Origin: Paenibacillus_G sp049942825
GTDB taxonomy: Bacteria > Bacillota > Bacilli > Paenibacillales > NBRC-103111
Length of the DNA stretch: 64,000 nt
Direction: 5' to 3'
NCBI RefSeq assembly: GCF_049942825.1
Contig: NZ_CP187970.1
Coordinates: 4,092,001-4,156,000 of the forward strand
The notes beneath the pieces were generated by a model. That model saw only the letters and a list, made by a program, of their open reading frames with translations, was not told the DNA's origin and did not search any database. The translations under genes and the position numbers were made by a program. Positions 24,007-32,091 of this stretch are shown here, piece by piece. How positions within the stretch are numbered: the first letter of the stretch is position 1; each line of letters begins with the position of its first letter.

Positions 24007-25404
24007 TTATTCCTTCAGTGGAACCGGACCATCGGGCTTCCCTATTCTTTCGTACAAGAAATCCACCACGTGTTGGACTTCCATGTGACCGCCCGCGCCA
24101 TGCTTCCTTACTCCCAGCTTCATCTGAAGCAGGCAGCCCGGGTTGCTGGTGAGTAAATAGCGGGCACCGGTTTGGCCCGCATGCTCCATCTTGTGCTCCA
24201 GAAGCTGCCCGGCCATCTCGGGCTGTGTCATGTTATATATCCCGGCGGATCCGCAGCAGCGGTCCGCTTCTTTCATTTCGACGAACCGGGCATGGGCTAC
24301 CTGTCTCATAAGCTGTCTAGGTGCATCCGGGCTCTTCATCACGTTGCGCAAGTGGCAGGAATCCTGGTAAGTAATCGTCAACGGCTCGGCAGGGCTCGCA
24401 CAGGTTTCCACAAAAGCCGGGATTCTGCCGCGCTCGAGCAGCAGCCGGCTGACGTCCATTACCCGGGAGGCGAACCACTCGGCAAGCCCGCGGTACTCGG
24501 GGTCTTCCTGCAGCAGATGGCCGTATTCCACGAGCAAAGCGCCGCAGCCGCCTGCGTTGGAGACGATATGCTCGATTCCCGCTTCATTGAAAGCATCCAG
24601 GTTCCTGCGGGCCAATACCCGTGCCTGTTCCATTTCTCCGCTGTGGGCATGGAGCGCTCCGCAGCATACCTGTTCCTTCGGGATGTACACTTCAAAGCCC
24701 GCTTCCGACAGCAGCTTCACTGTGTTGACATTCGTCTGTGAGAACAGGACATCCATGATGCAGCCGCGGAATAAAGCGACACGGGCAATCGGTTCTCCTT
24801 TGGCCGGATAAAGGGTTCCGAGCCGCTCGACCACGCCTTGAGCGGACGCCTCCGGCAGGATCTGCTCCATCTCGCGCATAGGCTGCGGAAACAGGCGCAG
24901 CATGCCGCTTCTTCTGGCCACCGTGCGCAGCCCTGACCTTTGGTAGAAGGAGAGCGATCTCCCAAGCCATTTCAGCCGTCTTCGATGCGGAAAGATACCC
25001 TTAAAGAAGAGCCGGCGAAGGCCGGTCACGGGAATGCTGTGCCTCGTATGATCCTCTATCGCATCGCGGGCCTGCTCCATCAATTGCCCGTACTTCACAT
25101 CGGCCGGGCAGACCGGCTCACATGCCCTGCAGCCCAGACAGTGATTCATTTGATCCTGGAACGCCTGGTCCGGATCCATGATGCCGTCGGCTACCGCCTT
25201 CATTAATGCGATTCTTCCCCGCGGGGACTCCGGCTCCACGCCGGTTTCCTTGAAGGTTGGACACGCCGGCAGGCAGAATCCGCAGCGCATGCAGTTGGTT
25301 AATTGATCGTAGTCGAGCTTCAGGTGCAGCGCCTTCGCCAGCGGATTGCTTAGCTCTACCGGCGGCTTCTTCTGGAGCCCCACCCCGGTATATGCATCAG
25401 GCAC
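24007..25404 (-). CDS. glcF: Glycolate oxidase iron-sulfur subunit (GlcF)
   Basis: The 465-residue protein carries two 4Fe-4S ferredoxin motifs: Cys 38, 41, 44, 48 in NCMRCGFCLPACP, and Cys 89, 92, 95, 99 in HCLGCRACEPVCP. Two CCG (cysteine-rich) domains follow (LFRGCIMDVLFSQTN ... VCCGALHAHSGE; ITYQDSCHLRNVMKSP ... DRCCGSAGIYNMTQPEMA). This is the electron-transfer subunit that accepts electrons from GlcD. The GTG start overlaps the glcD stop by eight bases, so the two are translationally coupled. No separate GlcE gene is present, as is usual in Bacilli, where a D-type and an F-type subunit suffice. The substrate could be glycolate or D-lactate. Confidence 0.93.
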   Translation of the reverse strand: MPDAYTGVGLQKKPPVELSNPLAKALHLKLDYDQLTNCMRCGFCLPACPTFKETGVEPESPRGRIALMKAVADGIMDPDQAFQDQMNHCLGCRACEPVCPADVKYGQLMEQARDAIEDHTRHSIPVTGLRRLFFKGIFPHRRRLKWLGRSLSFYQRSGLRTVARRSGMLRLFPQPMREMEQILPEASAQGVVERLGTLYPAKGEPIARVALFRGCIMDVLFSQTNVNTVKLLSEAGFEVYIPKEQVCCGALHAHSGEMEQARVLARRNLDAFNEAGIEHIVSNAGGCGALLVEYGHLLQEDPEYRGLAEWFASRVMDVSRLLLERGRIPAFVETCASPAEPLTITYQDSCHLRNVMKSPDAPRQLMRQVAHARFVEMKEADRCCGSAGIYNMTQPEMAGQLLEHKMEHAGQTGARYLLTSNPGCLLQMKLGVRKHGAGGHMEVQHVVDFLYERIGKPDGPVPLKE

Positions 25405-26812
25405 GGGTCATCACCACTCTTTTCCTCGTCTCTTTTGCGAACATCTTGCCCGGATTGAGCAGGTTGTGCGGGTCGAATGCTTGTTTGATTCCGCGCATGA
25501 CGTCCATCCCCGCCCTTCCGACCTTCCATTCCAGATACGGAGCTTTGACCATGCCTACGCCATGCTCACCGGTGATGGTTCCTCCCAGCTCGATCGCCGC
25601 TTCAAAAATCTCTTGGAACGCTTGCTCCACACGGTGGACTTCCTCCTCATCCCTTGCATCCGTGGCAGCCGTAGGATGGAGATTGCCGTCCCCCGCATGT
25701 CCGAAGGTAGCGATCGAAACGTTGTATTTTTGGGCGATTTCATTGATGCGCAGCACCATAGCGGCAATCTGGGAACGGGGAACCGTCGCATCCTCCAGAA
25801 TAGTCGTCGGACGCAGCCGTGCAAGCGCGGTGAAGGCGCTGCGCCTTGCCGTTACCAGCTTCTCCGCATGCGCCCGGCTCTCCGCCACTTCGATCCGATC
25901 CGCCCGCTCTGCCTCGCAGATCTCCCGGATCCGCTCCATGTCGCGCTCGACCGCTTCCGGGTCTCCGTCCTGCTCGATCAGCAGGATCGCCTCCATCTCC
26001 CGCGGAAGACCCAGCTTGGCGAAATCGTCTACGACCCGGATGGTTGGGTTGTCCATGAATTCGAGCGTCGCAGGAATAATCTTCGCTTCAATGATCCGGG
26101 ATACGGTCCTTGCCGCTCCATAGAGATCCATGTACATGGCGGTCATGGTCATCTTGCTCTTGGGCGGCGGGATCAGCTTTAAGGTGGCCTCCGTGATGAT
26201 GGCGAGCGTCCCTTCGGAGCCTACCAACAGCTTGGTCAGGTCGTAGCCGGCGACATCCTTCATCAGCTTGCCGCCGGTGCGAAGGATCTCGCCGTTTGCG
26301 AGCACCGCCTCAAGGCCAATGACATAATCCTTCGTCGTACCGTATTTCAAGCCCCTGAGACCGCCCGAGCACTCCGCGATGTTCCCTCCGATCGTGGAGA
26401 TCCGCATAGAGCTTGGATCCGGCGGATAGAACAGTCCGAGCGACTCGATATGTGCGATAAACTCGGCGGTAATGATGCCCGGTTGCACCTTTGCCGTCAG
26501 ATTCTCCATATCGATATCCAGGATCCGGTTCATCCGGTGCATCACCATCACGACCCCTCCCTGGACTGGAACGGTGCCTCCGCATAGATTGGAGCCGGAG
26601 CCGCGGGTGATGACCGGTATGCGGTGTGCCGCAAGGAGTTTGAGGATCTCCGCTACCTGCCGGGTATGTTCCGGATAAATGACGCCGTCCGGCAGGCTTT
26701 GGAGCATGGGCGTGCCGTCGTATGAATGGGTGACCAAAGCTTCCGGGTCATCGCGGTAGTATTTCTCTCCGACAAGCTGCCGAAGCTTTCGGGTTAGTTC
26801 CGGATCCAGCAT
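25397..26812 (-). CDS. glcD: FAD-linked glycolate/D-lactate oxidase subunit (GlcD)
   Basis: This 471-residue FAD-binding PCMH-type oxidoreductase shows TRGSGSNLCGGTVPVQGGVV and IGGNIAECSGGLRGLKYGTT for FAD binding, and LLVGSEGTLAIITEATLKL. C-terminal substrate-domain motifs are VSIATFGHAGDGNLHPTA and GGTITGEHGVGMVKAPYL, whose His residues are typical of the GlcD/DLD family. Length and order match GlcD. The ATG has AAGGGAGAG upstream. First gene of glcDF. Its long untranslated leader carries interleaved inverted repeats described separately, which suggests RNA-level control. Confidence 0.94.
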   Translation of the reverse strand: MLDPELTRKLRQLVGEKYYRDDPEALVTHSYDGTPMLQSLPDGVIYPEHTRQVAEILKLLAAHRIPVITRGSGSNLCGGTVPVQGGVVMVMHRMNRILDIDMENLTAKVQPGIITAEFIAHIESLGLFYPPDPSSMRISTIGGNIAECSGGLRGLKYGTTKDYVIGLEAVLANGEILRTGGKLMKDVAGYDLTKLLVGSEGTLAIITEATLKLIPPPKSKMTMTAMYMDLYGAARTVSRIIEAKIIPATLEFMDNPTIRVVDDFAKLGLPREMEAILLIEQDGDPEAVERDMERIREICEAERADRIEVAESRAHAEKLVTARRSAFTALARLRPTTILEDATVPRSQIAAMVLRINEIAQKYNVSIATFGHAGDGNLHPTAATDARDEEEVHRVEQAFQEIFEAAIELGGTITGEHGVGMVKAPYLEWKVGRAGMDVMRGIKQAFDPHNLLNPGKMFAKETRKRVVMTRA

Positions 26813-26844
26813 GGCTGTTGTCTCTCCCTTACTATATATCTGAT

Positions 26845-27085
26845 GAGAAGAACAGCCCTCGTCATGAGTAGGGACGAAGGCTTCTCAACGAATCTCATTC
26901 ACAATTTTTCATACGGCTTCCACTGGGATCGGGGAGATACTTTCCCCTGCCCCGGCCAAGGTCTGGTCGTAACTCATGAGGAAGAATGCTGCAGGACCGC
27001 ACCCCAAATATGCATCAGAGAGCTCGTACTTGCCGGCAGACGGAGGGACTGCGGTCCTATGGGGATTCTCTTCTCCACCGTCTGC
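26845..27085 (-). promoter_or_regulatory. Structured leader upstream of glcD, with interleaved inverted repeats
   Basis: Two perfect inverted repeats interlock. AGGACCGCA (26993-27001) pairs with TGCGGTCCT (27050-27058), and GCAGACGG (27036-27043) pairs with CCGTCTGC (27078-27085). Their order B'-A'-B-A along the minus-strand transcript permits a pseudoknot or two alternative folds. A third stem-loop (26845-26886, GAGAAG/CTTCTC outer stem with an inner seven-pair stem) stands just before the ribosome binding site and lacks a U run. I see no T-box sequence and do not recognise a known riboswitch class. The rest of the 455-bp gap holds a terminator (27191-27242) and no gene. Confidence 0.45.
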
Positions 27086-27190
27086 TTCTCCATGCGAAAA
27101 TCATAGCATGGCACTATTTGGAATTATATAGGTGTATCCTGCTTAAGTGCCGGAAGGCCGTGCAGGGATTCCGCTTCGCTGAAGTCACGA

Positions 27191-27242
27191 ACCAAAAAAC
27201 AGCGGCGAACGGGGACACATATGGCCCTCGACGCCGCTGTTT
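27191..27242 (-). terminator. Terminator of the radical SAM gene
   Basis: AAACAGCGGCG (27197-27207) pairs with CGCCGCTGTTT (27232-27242) across a 24-base loop. A six-T run follows on the minus strand, 25 bp past the stop. Confidence 0.8.
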
Positions 27243-27267
27243 GATGTAATTGATTCGATTTTGAGGG

Positions 27268-28107
27268 TCAGCGGCGCTGCGGGAACGCTTCATCTTTCGA
27301 AACGTGAATCATCTCCTCGGGGAACGTCTTCTTGAAGTACTTCTCAACTCTGACATGGATATCCCTTCGGTACCAATCCGAGAGCCCGTGTGCCTCGAAT
27401 ATAGCTGGCATTCCGAGCCGGTCTGAACGTTTGCCCATCGAACCGTCGCCGATATTCAGCGTATCGATCCAAATCCGGTCCACGATGCCATCCAATCGTT
27501 TGGGGAAATCAGGGGTAAACGGCAGCACCGGAGAAATGGCAGCCTGTGCCTTGATCCCGGCTTCATGGATTTCTCGCAGTGCGTTTAGACGAAGCTTAAT
27601 ACCTGGGGCGTACGGAGCAAACATCCGCTTGATATCCTCCCGGTCGGTTTCGATCGTTATGGATACGAGGACATTACATTTCTCTTTTAATCGGAGGAGT
27701 AAATCGATATCCCTTGTAATGAGCGGACTTCTTGTCTGGATCTGAAGGAGATCAGGCGGATGCTCAATCATCGCCTCCACAATCCGCCGCGTAATCTCCG
27801 CCTTCCGTTCGAGCGGTTGATAAGGGTCTGTCGCTGAGGACATGAAGAGATTTACCCGTTTATTCTTTTGACGCAGCTTGATGATTTCTTTCCGGTAATT
27901 GTCAGCGGCATTCGTTTTGATGTCCACCCATTCGCCCCAGGGAAGCTCTTTGAACCTTTGAATCGGCATTTCTCTTACGTAACAATACTTGCAGGCAAAG
28001 GCGCAGCCGCTGTACGGATTCAGAGAATGGGTGAATCCGATATCCAGGTAACCCGTGGCTTCACTTAGAATGGTTTTGGCTAGGATGTTTTTGATTTCAA
28101 TGGACAT
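27268..28107 (-). CDS. Radical SAM protein, SPL/Rv2578c-like
   Basis: The 279-residue protein has the radical SAM cluster motif C-x3-C-x2-C at Cys 35, 39 and 42 (SGCAFACKYCYVRE). It then shows VNLFMSSATDPYQPLERKAE, LLQIQTRSPLITRDIDLLLR, VLVSITIETDREDIKRMF and IKAQAAISPVLPFTPDFP. These are the features of the small DNA-photolyase-related (SPL-like, PA0069/Rv2578c) group, whose substrates are mostly unknown. The ATG follows GGGAGGG. It is monocistronic with its own terminator. It is not the sporulation SplB itself, which is longer and has a different C-terminus. Confidence 0.9.
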   Translation of the reverse strand: MSIEIKNILAKTILSEATGYLDIGFTHSLNPYSGCAFACKYCYVREMPIQRFKELPWGEWVDIKTNAADNYRKEIIKLRQKNKRVNLFMSSATDPYQPLERKAEITRRIVEAMIEHPPDLLQIQTRSPLITRDIDLLLRLKEKCNVLVSITIETDREDIKRMFAPYAPGIKLRLNALREIHEAGIKAQAAISPVLPFTPDFPKRLDGIVDRIWIDTLNIGDGSMGKRSDRLGMPAIFEAHGLSDWYRRDIHVRVEKYFKKTFPEEMIHVSKDEAFPQRR

Positions 28108-28341
28108 TCGAATCTCATCCCTCCCGGGTAGGATCAGGATTGAAACATATGGAGAAGGAAACCGCCGTTCGCTGTCGTAAGAAATCTGCAGGCAGCGGCG
28201 TCTCCTCTTTGCTTTATATCAAAAAACAGCGCCGGTGTATAGTTTCGCTCTGATGCACAGCAGAAGCATTCTTCTTCCAGGATTGGCGGCATGCCGGCTC
28301 ACCTATAGAAGATATGAATGCCAACTATAGAAATATGGGGG

Positions 28342-28371
28342 TTGATATCATTTGGTATAAAAAGATAAAAT
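28342..28371 (+). promoter_or_regulatory. Probable sigma-A promoter of the alpha/beta hydrolase gene
   Basis: TTGATA (28342-28347) and TAAAAT (28366-28371) are spaced by 18 bases, 38 bp upstream of the ATG. The rest of the 302-bp gap (28108-28341) shows no other feature I can support. Confidence 0.5.
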
Positions 28372-28409
28372 TGGTTCAAAGCGCTGCTTTTGGAGAGGAG
28401 AGATTGAAT

Positions 28410-29246
28410 ATGGCTTACATAACGGTGGCAGAAGAAAATGCAGTTCCAGTAGAAATCTATTACGAGGATCAGGGTACAGGGAAGCCGGTCGTGCTCATTC
28501 ATGGCTGGCCGCTGAGCGGACGCTCCTGGGAGGCTCAGGTTCCGGCTTTGGTCGAAGCCGGTTATCGTGTTATTACTTATGACCGCAGGGGCTTTGGCAA
28601 GTCGTCCCAGCCATGGAACGGTTATGACTACGATACCTTCGCGGCCGATCTTCATCGGCTCATCGAGCACCTGGACCTTCGCGATGTGACCTTGGTCGGG
28701 TTCTCGATGGGCGGAGGCGAAGTGGCCCGGTATGTAGGCACTTACGGCAGCGAACGGGTGAAGAAAGCGGTGTTCGCCGCATCGGTTGTCCCCTATTTCT
28801 ATAAGTCGGATGAGCATCCGGAAGGCGGGCTTGATGAAGCGGCCATTCAATCGTTTCAAGCCGGTATCAAAGCAGACCGGATCGCCTTCCTCGAATCGTT
28901 CACCAAAAACTTTTTTGCTGCCGGCGGCCGGACCGATTTGGTGAGCGAACCGTTCCGTCACTACAACCTGGAGATCGCGTCTTTCGCATCGCCCAAAGGA
29001 ACCTTGGACTGCATCGATGCCTTTGGCCGTACCGACTTCCGGCAGGACGCAGCGAAGTTCAATATTCCGACACTGGTCATTCACGGGGATTCCGATGCCA
29101 TCGTCCCGGTCGAGGTCAGCGGCCAAAGAGCGCATGACCTGATTCCAGGCAGCCGGCTTGTCGTGATCAAGGGCGGCCCGCACGGACTGAATGCGACACA
29201 TCCGGAAGAGTTCAATGCAGCGCTGATTGAGTTTTTAAGAGACTAA
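28410..29246 (+). CDS. Alpha/beta hydrolase, cofactor-free haloperoxidase-like
   Basis: The 278-residue protein has the alpha/beta-hydrolase core. The oxyanion region is VVLIHGWPLSGRSWEAQ; the nucleophile elbow is G-F-S-M-G with Ser-99; the acid is HGDSDAIVP and the base His lies in GGPHGLNATH near the C-terminus. ITYDRRGFGKSSQPWNGYDY is characteristic of the bromoperoxidase/chloroperoxidase subgroup of esterases. The ATG at 28410 follows GGAGAGGAG and gives the canonical start; an upstream ATG in frame would add 32 odd residues. Single gene with its own promoter and terminator. Physiological substrate unknown. Confidence 0.93.
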   Translation: MAYITVAEENAVPVEIYYEDQGTGKPVVLIHGWPLSGRSWEAQVPALVEAGYRVITYDRRGFGKSSQPWNGYDYDTFAADLHRLIEHLDLRDVTLVGFSMGGGEVARYVGTYGSERVKKAVFAASVVPYFYKSDEHPEGGLDEAAIQSFQAGIKADRIAFLESFTKNFFAAGGRTDLVSEPFRHYNLEIASFASPKGTLDCIDAFGRTDFRQDAAKFNIPTLVIHGDSDAIVPVEVSGQRAHDLIPGSRLVVIKGGPHGLNATHPEEFNAALIEFLRD

Positions 29247-29258
29247 GCCCTTAAAATG

Positions 29259-29293
29259 AAGACCGTGCCCAAGGGCAAGGGCACGGTCTTTTT
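29259..29293 (+). terminator. Terminator of the alpha/beta hydrolase gene
   Basis: AAGACCGTGCCC (29259-29270) pairs perfectly with GGGCACGGTCTT (29279-29290) and is followed by more T residues, 13 bp after the stop. Confidence 0.93.
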
Positions 29294-29322
29294 CATTCGT
29301 ATGATTCCGAATTCACGCAGCG

Positions 29323-31527
29323 TCACAGATACCGGGCAACCATCCGAACCAGCTGCGCCGGCAGGTCGCTCAGATTGGAGATATCCACATACCTCTCGCT
29401 CCCGTAGATCCGGTGAATCACATCCTTGTCCTGGCCGATGGCGGCTGCAAGAAAACGGACACCCTTTCGCTCATATTCGGCGATGGTCATCTGCATGTCT
29501 TGAATGGCATAGCCGCCGGTATAATCATCCATGGCTTTGGGCTGCCCGTCACTGAGGCTGATCAGTAATTTGGATTGCTGCGCGGCGGATGCTAACCGTT
29601 CCGCCATAATGCGGAGAGCCATGCCATCGCGGTTATTGCTTCGGGCCCGAATCTCCATAAGACGGAAGCGGTCATTGCCATCCCATCGCTCAAAGTCGGT
29701 ATAAGCATACATGGACATTTGCTCCAGCTTGGAGACGTCGGCCGTATCTCCGTAGATCAGGATGGGAATATGGCACAGCTGACAAAATTCATACACAGCG
29801 GTCACAGCCCGCTTGGCCGCTTCCAATCGCCCAAAGGCAGACATGGACGCGGATTCATCCACCCGGAGACCTACCACCAAGGCAGGCTTCTCGGAGGGAG
29901 GGCGTTTTTTGGCAAAATAGCGGAAGTCTTGATAGGCGGTGCGTTCCGCCAAAAATTGGGTCCCATAATACTGATTCCGTGCGAAGTCGGAAGAAATCTC
30001 ATGCTCGAGAAGCGGGAGTGCCTTTCTGGCGATTTCCCGTACGACAGGCATGAGCTCCTTGCTTACACGAGCATATTCCTGCTGGGACTCGGGCGTATAA
30101 TCCGGACGGTGAACGACGAGTTTCACTTTCCCGTGGACGGACCCGGCCGCCACCGCCCTTGCATCCCGGTTCAGCTTCTTACGGAATTCCCGCTCCTGCC
30201 GTATCGTTTCCTCCGGCATGGGTTCAGGGTTAGCCTGATGATAGAGGGGGGCGCCCTGCTCTCCCTGGTCCGAAGCGGCCATATAGGTGGAGTCATCGGG
30301 AGCCTCGGAGGTGCTTTCCTCGCTATCCGCAGACTTCTTTATAGCGATTCCCAGCTCCCCGCTCTCGGTGTCCGGATCCGAATCGTCGACCGTACCCCAA
30401 GTTTGGATTTCAATCTCGTCTATTGTACTTTTTTTTTTACGTTCCGTTTCCGTCTGGTCTAAGACAGCCAGCAAGCCTTGGCTTCTTAGTACCTCTTCCA
30501 GAATCTTGATTTCCTCCGAGTCGGTTGTGATCTTATAGATGACTTTATGGTAAAGGGATTCATGCATGGAAGCCCCTGCGGCCACGGCATCCGCCCAGTA
30601 GAAAAAGGAACGCATGCCTGCCACACCCTTGATCGCATTCGCGCGGGCAGTCTTATCCAGGAGGATGATGATATCCGCCAAGACGTCCAGCACTTCTTCA
30701 TCGGTATAACCGGTTTTGGCCCTCGCTCTCTCCAGCATGACGGGCTTGGCCGGCAGATCCATCTTCTCGGTGTGCTGGACTCTGTCGCGCAGCGATTCAT
30801 TTAACGGCCGGGTCCCCGCATAGCTTCGGTTGGTCGTGATGACCGCTATGAAATCCGGGTGCCGGCGTATCAGCTCCGTTGGCAGGTTGATGCTGCCGTC
30901 GAGCTCCAAGGCCGAGTTCAGCGCCATTAATACGGCGGCATCGCGGATCACCGTTGGCTCCTGGATCTCCAGCAGATACCCATGCCGGTAGGCTCGGACG
31001 ATCTCCGAAGGGTAGAATCGATAGGAAACCACCTCTTCCTCTTTTTGTTGGGTTAGCATGGCGTATAATTCCTTGACCTTCAACGCAGCCTGTTCCTGGG
31101 GAATCCCCAGCACGCTCGTCAATATCTCCGATGCGCTTTGAAACCCGTCGCTGTCATACAAGGCCTTCAATACGGTCTGCTCCGCGGGCTCCATCTGCTC
31201 CAGCCGCTCCTGGGAAATAACGGGCAGAATAGAGCCGATGATATCGGATTTATCCATATCGGCAAAACAGGTCACTTTCGTATAGGGCAGCCCGAACTCC
31301 GCCGACAAGGCTTTGGCCAGCTGGGTTTTACCCGAGCCCGCATCGCCCTCCAAGAGGATATTGGCGATTTTCATCTCCCCGCGGTGCCAATTGCGTTTGA
31401 TTTCCCGGCAAATCCGCAGCTCTTCCTCACCTGCCTTATGGGATAAAGGCTTCTTCCAGATCATTTCCTTTTCCGTATCCGTCAGCTCTCTTGCAGGAGA
31501 CAATACATAAGCTTTCTTCGTAGTCAT
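29323..31527 (-). CDS. Fused MoxR/CobS-like AAA ATPase and VWA (CobT-like) domain protein
   Basis: The 734-residue protein joins an N-terminal AAA+ ATPase to a C-terminal von Willebrand A domain. Walker A is GDAGSGKTQ (residues 61-69). The expected Walker B reads YLLEIQEPT, with Gln in place of the usual Asp but Glu kept. VITTNRSYAGTRPLNESLRD supplies sensor 1 and an arginine finger. A long acidic linker (about residues 375-450) precedes the VWA part, where DESASMS near residue 555 gives the MIDAS D-x-S-x-S and LSDGQP the third loop. This combines in one chain what CobS and CobT, or MoxR and its VWA partner, do as two: ATP-driven remodelling of a metal-bound client. It starts 33 bp after the DUF6530-like gene and is probably co-transcribed with it. 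Client unknown. Confidence 0.88.
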   Translation of the reverse strand: MTTKKAYVLSPARELTDTEKEMIWKKPLSHKAGEEELRICREIKRNWHRGEMKIANILLEGDAGSGKTQLAKALSAEFGLPYTKVTCFADMDKSDIIGSILPVISQERLEQMEPAEQTVLKALYDSDGFQSASEILTSVLGIPQEQAALKVKELYAMLTQQKEEEVVSYRFYPSEIVRAYRHGYLLEIQEPTVIRDAAVLMALNSALELDGSINLPTELIRRHPDFIAVITTNRSYAGTRPLNESLRDRVQHTEKMDLPAKPVMLERARAKTGYTDEEVLDVLADIIILLDKTARANAIKGVAGMRSFFYWADAVAAGASMHESLYHKVIYKITTDSEEIKILEEVLRSQGLLAVLDQTETERKKKSTIDEIEIQTWGTVDDSDPDTESGELGIAIKKSADSEESTSEAPDDSTYMAASDQGEQGAPLYHQANPEPMPEETIRQEREFRKKLNRDARAVAAGSVHGKVKLVVHRPDYTPESQQEYARVSKELMPVVREIARKALPLLEHEISSDFARNQYYGTQFLAERTAYQDFRYFAKKRPPSEKPALVVGLRVDESASMSAFGRLEAAKRAVTAVYEFCQLCHIPILIYGDTADVSKLEQMSMYAYTDFERWDGNDRFRLMEIRARSNNRDGMALRIMAERLASAAQQSKLLISLSDGQPKAMDDYTGGYAIQDMQMTIAEYERKGVRFLAAAIGQDKDVIHRIYGSERYVDISNLSDLPAQLVRMVARYL

Positions 31528-31560
31528 TGGTGCTCACCTTTCCTCCATACTTGTTCAGGG

Positions 31561-32040
31561 TTAGTACCCCAATTCCTCGAGAAGCTGGGACAAGATGCGA
31601 AGACGTTCTCCGATCATCTCTCCATCTTCATTCAGAGCCTGGGCGAACCGCTTCAGATCCTCATCAATCATGGGATTGTCCGTGCATACCGATACGTTCA
31701 TCGCAGCCCCCTGCAATCCGATCCGGTCGATCATGGGGTGATCCGGATCGTACAGCTTCGGTAAACGGTAAGCCTCCTGAAAATGCAAACTGCTTCTGCA
31801 TATCAATACAGCCAGATCAAGGACGCGGTGCAGGGGAAGCACTTCGGAATGCGGTGAGTCCAGTTCCCCTGTATCCCTCCATACAGCTGCCGAGAGTTCT
31901 GCCTTTCCCCGCTCATTCCGATCGGTCAGCCCCAGGGATATTCCCTTGGCATCCGTGTTTCGGGCATAGCGGCCGTCCACCTGCTCGTAATTGTCCGATA
32001 CAATAACCGGTTTTTGCTGCAAAGCTCTTGGTATATTCAT
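31561..32040 (-). CDS. DUF6530-like small protein
   Basis: The 159-residue soluble protein begins MNIPRALQQKPVIVSDNYEQ and continues VDGRYARNTDAKGISLGLT, AAVWRDTGELDSPHSEVLPL, HRVLDLAVLICRSSLHFQEA, ending RLRILSQLLEELGY. This pattern (KPVIV-DNY--VDGRYA-NTDAK and LPLHRVLDLA) is what I remember for the DUF6530 family of Firmicutes; no biochemical role is known to me. ATG 32040 is preferred over GTG 32049 because the latter is only three bases from AGGAG. It lies directly upstream of the AAA-VWA gene (33 bp) and 51 bp downstream of the MATE gene on the same strand. Confidence 0.8.
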   Translation of the reverse strand: MNIPRALQQKPVIVSDNYEQVDGRYARNTDAKGISLGLTDRNERGKAELSAAVWRDTGELDSPHSEVLPLHRVLDLAVLICRSSLHFQEAYRLPKLYDPDHPMIDRIGLQGAAMNVSVCTDNPMIDEDLKRFAQALNEDGEMIGERLRILSQLLEELGY

Positions 32041-32091
32041 TCGATTCACACACTCCTATGGTTTTCTTCTTGGATCTTTCTTCTTAGATCA

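Noticed and set aside
26821..27110. T-box riboswitch in the glcD leader
   Set aside because: No conserved T-box sequence, no terminator/antiterminator before the gene, and the operon is not amino-acid related. Retained only as an unclassified structured leader.
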